This document shows, piece after piece, positions 24,584 through 30,938 of a DNA stretch of 30,938 nucleotides (position 1 is the stretch's first letter; every line of letters begins with the position of its first letter). Source of the stretch: DAOQTX01 sp035340715 (lineage in GTDB: Bacteria > Bacteroidota > Bacteroidia > AKYH767-A > OLB10). The notes beneath the pieces are model-generated. The model was not told the origin of the DNA and did not search any database. It was given only the letters and a program-made list of their open reading frames with translations. The DNA lies in NCBI GenBank assembly GCA_035340715.1, contig DAOQTX010000030.1, positions 1-30,938 on the forward strand. Direction: 5' to 3'. A program made the position numbers and the translations under genes.

Positions 24584-25129
24584 TTACTTTACTTCCTGCT
24601 CGGAAGGCACAAATTCAAGGGATAGGGAGTTCACGCAGTAGCGCATACCGGTTTCGGTAGGTCCATCATCAAACAAATGCCCTAAATGACCATTGCATCG
24701 GGCACAAACAATTTCCGTACGGATCATTCCATGCGAAGTATCGCGATGGGTTTTGATTTTTCCTCCGGCAATTTCGCGATCGAAACTGGGCCATCCACAA
24801 TGCGAATCGAATTTCATATCAGAATTAAACAGCTCTTGACCGCATCCCGCACAAGTATAGACTCCTTTATCTTTATGTAAATAAAACTTACCCGTAAAAG
24901 GCCTTTCTGTGCCTTTCTCTCGTAATACATAATATTGATCAGAACTAAGATCTTTTTTCCATTCGTCTTCACTCTTCTGAACGAATGTTTGGCCTGTATC
25001 TTCTTTCATCGTTTGTTCGTTTTGCAATGATGTGGAGTTTTGATGCTGCGATTGTCCCTTGCAGGCATTAATACTCAATGCCAGGATCAGCAATATAAGC
25101 GTTTCCGATATTTTTCCTTTCACTTTCAT
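24584..25129 (-). CDS. msrB: Peptide-methionine (R)-S-oxide reductase, lipoprotein form
   Basis: A 181-residue MsrB that reduces methionine-R-sulfoxide in proteins. The N-terminus has a hydrophobic segment and lipobox-like I-N-A-C with Cys23, so it is probably a membrane-anchored periplasmic enzyme. The catalytic domain is about 56-175: zinc-binding CAGC (93-96) and CARC (142-145), HCGWPSF (110-116), GHLGHLFDDGP and the catalytic Cys165 in RYCVNS. The first 50 residues are a Gln/Ser-rich linker. The C-terminal sequence LEFVPSE is typical. Divergent from the polymerase gene across 113 bases in which I see no clear regulatory motif. Confidence 0.95.
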   Translation of the reverse strand: MKVKGKISETLILLILALSINACKGQSQHQNSTSLQNEQTMKEDTGQTFVQKSEDEWKKDLSSDQYYVLREKGTERPFTGKFYLHKDKGVYTCAGCGQELFNSDMKFDSHCGWPSFDREIAGGKIKTHRDTSHGMIRTEIVCARCNGHLGHLFDDGPTETGMRYCVNSLSLEFVPSEQEVK

Positions 25130-25242
25130 TATGTAATGAATCAGATAAACAACAATCTCTGATAAAAATTGTTTGTCGCATTCAAATATTTCGAATAGAT
25201 TTTTGATTATATTATAACCTACAAAAGGATTGTATTATAATC

Positions 25243-28185
25243 ATGTATTTATCTTGCCACAGTTATTACAGCTTACGCTACGGAACAATAAGTCCTTCTC
25301 AATTGGCCAAACAAGCAGCAGAAGCCGGTGTTTCCAAAATGGCACTCACCGACATCAATAACATCAGCGGGCTTTTTGAATTTGCTTCGGCCTGTCGATC
25401 ATCGGGTATAAACCCCATTGCAGGTATGGAACTTCGTCACAACAACAGGCCGCTCTATACGCTATTGGCACAGAACGAAAAAGGACTGGAAGAGATCAAT
25501 GCATTTTACAGTTATCACAGCATTCACTCCATCCACTTGCCGGAGCGTGCTCCCTTATTTAATCAGGTTGAGTGTATTTATCCAATGAACGGATACAATG
25601 GTTTCGCACTATACCCACACGAGCATATTGGCATCCGCTTGAGCGATGCGCGAACTTTATCCTTCTCGCAATACAAAGACTGGCAACACAAAATGGTTTT
25701 GCAGCAAGCGGTAACATTTACCCACCCCTCCTCTTTTGAACTCCATCGCCTGTTGCGCGCCATAGATCACAACTGTTTGCTGAGCAAATTGCCTCAATCG
25801 GCATTGGCCGCACGCGATGAATATTTACAACCCATTTCCACTATTGAAGAATCGCTAAAAGATTTTCCACACATCCTCTTCAACACAAATGCATTGTGCG
25901 AACGATGCAACTTTGATTTCGACTTTAAGAAAATAAAAAACAAGTCCACCTTCACCGGATCATCGTATGACGATCGTTTGTTGCTCGAAAAGCTGGCCTA
26001 CGAAGGAATGATTTATCGCTATGGCAAAAGCAATAAAACAGCACGTGAACGAGTGAATAAAGAAATCGACATTATCCATAGCCTTGGCTTCTCTTCTTAT
26101 TTTCTTATCACTTGGGACATGATTCGCTACAGCATGTCGAGAGGGTTTTACCATGTAGGGCGCGGAAGCGGAGCCAACAGTGTAGTTGCTTACTGTCTCC
26201 GAATTACAGATGTTGATCCCATAGAACTTGATTTATATTTTGAACGCTTCTTAAACCCAAAAAGAAAATCGCCACCCGATTTTGATATCGACTATTCATG
26301 GAAGGAACGCGATGAGGTGCTCGATTACCTCTTTAAACGATACGGCAGTAAACACACCGCACTATTGGGTGCCATGAGTACATTCAAAGGAAAATCTATC
26401 ATTCGTGAATTGGGAAAAGTTTTTGGCTTACCCAAAAGCGAAATTGATGAACTGGTGCGCAACCCCAATGCCGTTAAAAACAGAAACCATATCAGCGATC
26501 AGATTTTTGAATACGGCAGTATGATGGCCGACTTTCCAAACCTACGAAGCATACATGCAGGCGGAGTGCTTATTTCAGAAAAACCCATAGCGGCTTATGC
26601 GGCATTGGACATGCCCCCCAAGGGTTTTCAAACGACACAATGGGATATGTACACGGCCGAAGACATTGGTTTTGAAAAATTAGATGTACTCAGTCAACGC
26701 GGCATTGGGCACATTAAAGAAGCAGCAATTGTAGTGGAGAGTAACTTGGGAATAAAAGTAGATGTTCACAATATAGCTGACTTTAAAAAGGACAAAAAGG
26801 TAAACGAACAACTTCGACAAGGCGATTGCCTGGGATGTTTCTATATTGAAAGTCCTGCCATGAGAGGTTTGTTAAAAAAGCTCCGTTGCAGCGATTATCT
26901 TTCATTGGTTGCTGCCAGTTCAATCATACGACCCGGAGTTGCAAAAAGCGGTATGATGCGCGAGTATATTCATCGCTTTCATCACCCCGATGGCTTTGAA
27001 TACTTACATCCGGTAATGGAGGAACAACTTCAGGAAACGTATGGAGTAATGGTATATCAGGAGGATGTATTAAAAGTAGGGCATCACTTTGGTGGTCTCG
27101 ACCTGGCCGATGCCGATTATCTTCGAAGAATGATGTCGGGCAAACACCGTTCGGCCAGCCACATGCAGTACATACGAAATAAGTTTTTTGATCATTGCCA
27201 ACAAAAGCATTATCCACAAAGCATAAGCGATGAAGTATGGCGACAGATGGAATCTTTTGCAGGATATTCTTTTTCTAAAGCACACTCCGCATCGTTTGCG
27301 GTCGAAAGCTATCAGAGTCTGTTTTTAAAAACACATTATCCACGAGAATTCATGGTAGCGGTGATCAATAATTTCGGAGGATTTTACAACACTTGGGTTT
27401 ATGTGCACGAAGCCCGTAAAGCTGGCGCTAACATACACCTTCCCTGCCTCAACAACAGCGACTATTATACCAACATTAAAGGAAAGGATATTCATCTGGG
27501 ATTGGTACACATTCAAAACCTTGAGCAAAATACCGCATACAAGATATTGCAGGAACGCGAACGCAATGGCCCTTATCAAAGCCTGGAAGACTTGTGCGAC
27601 CGTGCTGCAGTGAGTTTGGAACAACTTATATTGCTTATTCGCTTGCAAGCGCTACGCTTTACCGGAAAAAGCAAACAACAGATATTATGGGATGCACATC
27701 TCTTACTGAACAAACAGAGAAGCTCAAACATCGATCATCCACGACTCTTCAAGTCGGAAGTAAAGAAATTTGCATTGCCACATTTGGAGAACAACCCGAT
27801 AGAATATGCCTATGATGAAATTGAGCTGCTCGGGTTTCCAGTGAGTCTTTCGCGTTTTGATCTGCTGCAAAGCAAACAGAGAGGCGATATAATGGCCAAC
27901 AATATGTTGCAACATAAGGGACAAAAAGTAAGAATGATGGGAGAATTGGTCACGCGTAAATATGTAACCACCGTAAAAAAGCAATTGATGAACTTTGGAA
28001 CTTTCCTCGATTTTGAAGGCAACTTTTTTGACAGCATTCATTTTCCCGATGCCCTTGAAAAATACCCTTTTCAAGGAAGCGGAGTTTATCTGTTGTATGG
28101 GATGATCAGTGAAGAATTTGACTTCCCCAGTATTGAAGTCGAAAAAATGCTCATACTCCCCATTCAACCCGATCCACGCGCATAA
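25243..28185 (+). CDS. dnaE: DNA polymerase III alpha-type subunit, short form
   Basis: A 980-residue C-family DNA polymerase, shorter than replicative DnaE (over 1100). The N-terminal PHP domain begins LSCHSYYSLRYGTISPSQLA and has MALTDINNISGLFEF and INPIAGMEL; its first His and the His of the ALTDH motif are replaced, so the metal site is lost. The palm has GRGSGANSVVAYCLRI, PDFDIDYSWKERDEV with catalytic Asp346 and Asp348, and the third Asp481 in FEKLDVLSQRG. Also present are GVMVYQEDVLKV, GGLDLADADYLRRMM and SFAGYSFSKAHSASFA. An OB-fold-like segment ends the protein, and the tau-binding tail of replicative DnaE is missing. The size suggests an accessory or error-prone polymerase, but no imuA/imuB partner is next to it. 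Confidence 0.92.
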   Translation: MYLSCHSYYSLRYGTISPSQLAKQAAEAGVSKMALTDINNISGLFEFASACRSSGINPIAGMELRHNNRPLYTLLAQNEKGLEEINAFYSYHSIHSIHLPERAPLFNQVECIYPMNGYNGFALYPHEHIGIRLSDARTLSFSQYKDWQHKMVLQQAVTFTHPSSFELHRLLRAIDHNCLLSKLPQSALAARDEYLQPISTIEESLKDFPHILFNTNALCERCNFDFDFKKIKNKSTFTGSSYDDRLLLEKLAYEGMIYRYGKSNKTARERVNKEIDIIHSLGFSSYFLITWDMIRYSMSRGFYHVGRGSGANSVVAYCLRITDVDPIELDLYFERFLNPKRKSPPDFDIDYSWKERDEVLDYLFKRYGSKHTALLGAMSTFKGKSIIRELGKVFGLPKSEIDELVRNPNAVKNRNHISDQIFEYGSMMADFPNLRSIHAGGVLISEKPIAAYAALDMPPKGFQTTQWDMYTAEDIGFEKLDVLSQRGIGHIKEAAIVVESNLGIKVDVHNIADFKKDKKVNEQLRQGDCLGCFYIESPAMRGLLKKLRCSDYLSLVAASSIIRPGVAKSGMMREYIHRFHHPDGFEYLHPVMEEQLQETYGVMVYQEDVLKVGHHFGGLDLADADYLRRMMSGKHRSASHMQYIRNKFFDHCQQKHYPQSISDEVWRQMESFAGYSFSKAHSASFAVESYQSLFLKTHYPREFMVAVINNFGGFYNTWVYVHEARKAGANIHLPCLNNSDYYTNIKGKDIHLGLVHIQNLEQNTAYKILQERERNGPYQSLEDLCDRAAVSLEQLILLIRLQALRFTGKSKQQILWDAHLLLNKQRSSNIDHPRLFKSEVKKFALPHLENNPIEYAYDEIELLGFPVSLSRFDLLQSKQRGDIMANNMLQHKGQKVRMMGELVTRKYVTTVKKQLMNFGTFLDFEGNFFDSIHFPDALEKYPFQGSGVYLLYGMISEEFDFPSIEVEKMLILPIQPDPRA

Positions 28186-28197
28186 GCAAACTGAAAG

Positions 28198-28205
28198 TAT
28201 ATTTG
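28198..28205 (+). promoter_or_regulatory. Possible -7 element of the WG-repeat gene
   Basis: TATATTTG matches TAnnTTTG exactly and ends four bases before the ATG at 28210, so transcription would start at or near the first codon. No TTG at -33. Confidence 0.45.
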
Positions 28206-28209
28206 CAGA

Positions 28210-30321
28210 ATGAAAAAGATGCTCCTATTGTTAATGCTATGGTGCCCCATGCTCACTTCTGCTCAAAAAATATTAAGACATGCCTATGAGCGCCTGACCG
28301 TTTATGACTACTACGAAGCAAAAAAGTGTTTCTATAAATCGATTAATAAAAATGAAACCGTAGCACGATACGGATTGAGTGAGTTGTATTATCGTTCCGC
28401 CAATCCATTTCATAACAACGACTCTGCGAACCAGCAAATAATGCAAAGCGAATTTGCATTCAGAATGTTAACACCTAAGATGCAACAGAAAGCACTAGCT
28501 TTTGGAATTAACGATTCGAGTATAATAAAACAAAAAGAGAAAATTAGTTTACAAGCTTTCCAATATGCCATGAGTCAAGACCAGATTCATTCCTATAAAT
28601 ATTTTATAGAACAATATCCTTACGCAGTGAATTTGACTTTAGATGCCAATAAGCGAATGCATCAATTGGCGTTTAATCAAGCATCTGAAATCCATCACTC
28701 ATCTGCTTACAAGTCGTTTATTGACAACTACCCGGAAGCGGAGGAAGTGAGTCGGGCAAAAGCACTTTATGAGGAATTACTTTTTTCAGAGTTGACCTTC
28801 AGCGCTACGCTTGAAAGCTATCAAAACTACCTAGCACATTACCCAGACGGATCATTTGTGGATGTGGCTGAAGATTCCATATACGCTAAACAAACTGTAG
28901 ATTCAAATACCAGTGGTTTACACCATTTTATTCAACAAAACCCAAAGAATAGAAATGTACCTGTGGCATGGAGACGATTGTACAAGTTGTATATGACAGA
29001 CTTATCATCGCAAAAGTTTGATGCTTTTAAAAAACAATTTCCAGACTATCCTTTTATGGATGAGTTAAAAATTGATCAGCAACTTTCTGAAACATTATTA
29101 TTGCCCTATGCCGAAAACAATAAATGGGGTTATATAAACGAGATGGGAAATTGGATTATTGAGGCGCAATATGAATCGGTTGACATTTTTAGTGAAGGCA
29201 ATGCGATTGTTGAACTTGACGACAAAAAATATTTTATCAATAAAAAAGGTATCCCAATTAGTAATTCTAAATATGAAGATGCCGAGGCATTTGAAAGCGG
29301 TTTTGCTTTAGTGATGATTAATGATTTATGGGGAATGATTGATCGAACAGGCAGAGAAGTTCTACCCTGCCGGTATGAAGATTTACGCTATATGAGCGAT
29401 GGAAGAATGCTGTTTATGGAAAACGAAAAATACGGTTATAAGGATGATGAATTCAATACAATCATAGCAGCACAGTTTGAAGAAGCGTATGATTTTGAGA
29501 ATGGGATAGCCGTTGTATTGAAAGAAAATGGATTTGGATTGATTGACCGAATCGGCAATGAATTGATTGAAGCACAATACGAGCAACTGATTACGACTCC
29601 CTATCCGATTGTGTTTGCATTATTAAATGAAGAGTGGTTTGTATTGGATAAGTATGGTCAGTCTTTATTCCACACTCCCTTTGATGCCATTGGACTGTAT
29701 TCATGCGGCAGAGCAATAGTAATAAGGAATGGTAAATACGGTTATATCAATGAAAAAGGCCAATTAGAAATTCCATTAGTGTTCGATGCTAAAACGGAGA
29801 CTATAACATTGTCGGCTTTTGAAAATGATGTGGCTATCGTTCAGCAAAAAAATAAGAAAGGCGTCATTGATGTTTATGGACAAAAGCTCTATCCCTGCAT
29901 GTTTGATGATGTACTCGCCTACGACACTTTGCTCATGCCGGTTAAAAAGGGAAACAAATGGGGCTATGTTGATCGAAACAATAAAATTAAAATTGATTAC
30001 AAATTTGACTATGCTTTTCGCTTTCAAAACAATAGTGCCTGGATTAAAATGAATAATCAATTCTATCTAATCAACACACAAGGAAAAACGATCAGCAAAG
30101 CCTTTGAAGCAGTAGCATTGCAAGAAAACAAATTTCATGTTGTGAAGGATAATGGAACCTACAGGCTAATTGACTCCTTCGGTAAAATGCTTGTACCGAT
30201 TGGATTTGATTCCTTTCTGAAAATCAACAATAGCTATCTTCAACTAAAGAAAGAAAACAAATTGGTTTATTTCAACTACCAATCCGGAAAATTTGTCCCG
30301 CATTTAAGCGAAGGATTCTAA
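28210..30321 (+). CDS. Exported WG-repeat protein
   Basis: A 703-residue protein with a signal peptide (about 1-19, ending TSAQ). The N-terminal 280 residues are helical and resemble TPR-like repeats (SYKYFIEQYPYA, AYKSFIDNYPEA, SYQNYLAHYPDG, each an F/Y-x-x-x-Y-P unit). From about 300 to the end it consists of some eleven WG repeats: NKWGYINEMGNWIIEAQYE, DLWGMIDRTGREVLPCRYE, NGFGLIDRIGNELIEAQYE, GKYGYINEKGQ, NKKGVIDVYGQK, NKWGYVDRNNK and weaker copies such as NQFYLINTQGKT. WG repeats (about 33-40 residues) form a propeller-like fold thought to bind other proteins; the role is unknown. Its stop overlaps the convergent acetyltransferase gene by four bases. Confidence 0.9.
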   Translation: MKKMLLLLMLWCPMLTSAQKILRHAYERLTVYDYYEAKKCFYKSINKNETVARYGLSELYYRSANPFHNNDSANQQIMQSEFAFRMLTPKMQQKALAFGINDSSIIKQKEKISLQAFQYAMSQDQIHSYKYFIEQYPYAVNLTLDANKRMHQLAFNQASEIHHSSAYKSFIDNYPEAEEVSRAKALYEELLFSELTFSATLESYQNYLAHYPDGSFVDVAEDSIYAKQTVDSNTSGLHHFIQQNPKNRNVPVAWRRLYKLYMTDLSSQKFDAFKKQFPDYPFMDELKIDQQLSETLLLPYAENNKWGYINEMGNWIIEAQYESVDIFSEGNAIVELDDKKYFINKKGIPISNSKYEDAEAFESGFALVMINDLWGMIDRTGREVLPCRYEDLRYMSDGRMLFMENEKYGYKDDEFNTIIAAQFEEAYDFENGIAVVLKENGFGLIDRIGNELIEAQYEQLITTPYPIVFALLNEEWFVLDKYGQSLFHTPFDAIGLYSCGRAIVIRNGKYGYINEKGQLEIPLVFDAKTETITLSAFENDVAIVQQKNKKGVIDVYGQKLYPCMFDDVLAYDTLLMPVKKGNKWGYVDRNNKIKIDYKFDYAFRFQNNSAWIKMNNQFYLINTQGKTISKAFEAVALQENKFHVVKDNGTYRLIDSFGKMLVPIGFDSFLKINNSYLQLKKENKLVYFNYQSGKFVPHLSEGF

Positions 30322-30866
30322 TTCGATTCGCTCAAAAAATCCTCCTTATTCAAACAATATTTGTTTACCAATTGCTCAAAGCAGATTGATCCGGGTACAC
30401 CCGTATATTGTTCTATAAAGTTGAATCCTAATTTGATGAGGGTTTTATTTGGCGCAAGGTTTTCAGCGTAAGGTTCACAATACAATTTCTCCAATTTCAA
30501 CCGAGAAAAGAAACACGGGATACATTTCCGAACCATTTCAGTTCCTAAATTTTTCTTTCTATGAAAGGAACTCCATATATGCAGATGGAGTTTAGCATGC
30601 TTTCCATATACAATCTCATTAACATTGCAATGACCAAATGCAACATCATCCGTTTTAGCTATGAAAGCCATAGACTGTCTTTGATCATCGGACTTGTTGA
30701 CTTGATCAAGCAGCATAGCACGGAGATTATTGGCTGATGGCAATTTGTTCAGATCTACACCTAATGATGTGAGATAGTTAGCATCAGACTTTGTCCAATA
30801 GGATACTATGCCTTCAAGGTTTTCCTGGTTCAGCTCTTCGATAATTACTTCAGATTTCAAATGCAT
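30318..30866 (-). CDS. GNAT family N-acetyltransferase
   Basis: A 182-residue acetyltransferase of the RimJ/RimL-like GNAT group. The core shows the strand SMAFIAKTDDVAFGHCNVNEI, then LHLHIWSSFHRKKNLGTEMVRKC, in which the acetyl-CoA loop R-K-K-N-L-G-T is the Q/R-x-x-G-x-G/A motif, and the last motif YCEPYAENLAPNKTLIKLGFNF, where N-x-x-S/T-x-x-x-x-x-K-x-G-F appears as N-K-T-L-I-K-L-G-F. Cytoplasmic. The acceptor is unknown: small molecule or ribosomal-protein N-terminus are both possible. The start at 30866 is the only ATG giving a complete first strand. Confidence 0.88.
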   Translation of the reverse strand: MHLKSEVIIEELNQENLEGIVSYWTKSDANYLTSLGVDLNKLPSANNLRAMLLDQVNKSDDQRQSMAFIAKTDDVAFGHCNVNEIVYGKHAKLHLHIWSSFHRKKNLGTEMVRKCIPCFFSRLKLEKLYCEPYAENLAPNKTLIKLGFNFIEQYTGVPGSICFEQLVNKYCLNKEDFLSESN

Positions 30867-30938
30867 AACGACTTATGCCAATTATATCACTAAATTATAT
30901 GAATTAATTTTTGATAAATTTTCTCTTTGTATTCCCTA
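30867..30938. other. Right edge, non-coding
   Basis: AT-rich sequence upstream of the acetyltransferase gene. The minus strand has TATAATTG, one base off the -7 consensus. Nothing else is recognisable. Confidence 0.4.

Noticed and set aside
27724..28167. 147-codon minus-strand frame
   Set aside because: Antisense to the conserved C-terminal part of the DnaE-type polymerase.

Overview
The window looks like ordinary chromosomal sequence from a member of the Bacteroidota. The coding style is AT-leaning. Two proteins end in the CHU_C / type B sorting domain of the type IX secretion system (T9SS), next to a PorP/SprF-family outer-membrane protein. Other markers of the phylum are GWxTD, DUF1800/DUF1501, GSCFA and WG-repeat proteins. 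Several genes also carry the phylum's promoter form TTG-N17..23-TAnnTTTG, best seen before a tRNA gene, the RNase P RNA gene and a 7TM-HD gene. I cannot assign a genus. I see no phage, integrase, transposase, plasmid or CRISPR locus.

Layout. 1-249: ten phased 21-bp tandem repeats in an open frame that enters from outside the window. 363-1865: a GSCFA protein and an Ogt-type DNA alkyltransferase. 1924-2183: two near-identical 122-bp direct repeats with hairpins. 2223-2307 (-): tRNA-Ser(UGA) with its own promoter and terminator. 2505-3989: GWxTD protein, followed by a strong terminator. 4115-5730: a glycosyltransferase translationally coupled to an FAH-family hydrolase. 5784-12731: a tightly overlapping four-gene operon (T9SS cargo, PorP/SprF, TPR-PD40-OmpA-like protein, T9SS cargo). 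12830-15420: DUF1800 and DUF1501 pair. 15523-18126: soluble TPR hybrid histidine kinase with receiver and Hpt domains. 18123-20177 (-): PgpH-like 7TM-HD phosphodiesterase. 20276-20678 (-): RNase P RNA. 20705-21277 (-): glutamine amidotransferase (TrpG/PabA). 21442-23364 (-): DnaK. 23515-24501 (-): surface lipoprotein candidate. 24584-25129 (-): lipoprotein MsrB. 25243-28185: short DnaE-type polymerase. 28210-30321: WG-repeat protein. 30318-30866 (-): GNAT acetyltransferase.

How it fits together. Most of the window is a run of unrelated housekeeping genes. The four-gene block 5784-12731 is the clearest functional unit: two secreted, surface-anchored adhesin-like proteins are encoded with an outer-membrane partner and a periplasmic linker, suggesting a self-contained surface-display cassette. 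The items most worth following up are the paired 122-bp hairpin repeats, the heptapeptide repeat frame at the left edge, the hybrid kinase whose ATP-binding boxes are eroded while its receiver and Hpt residues are intact, and the four-gene T9SS cassette.
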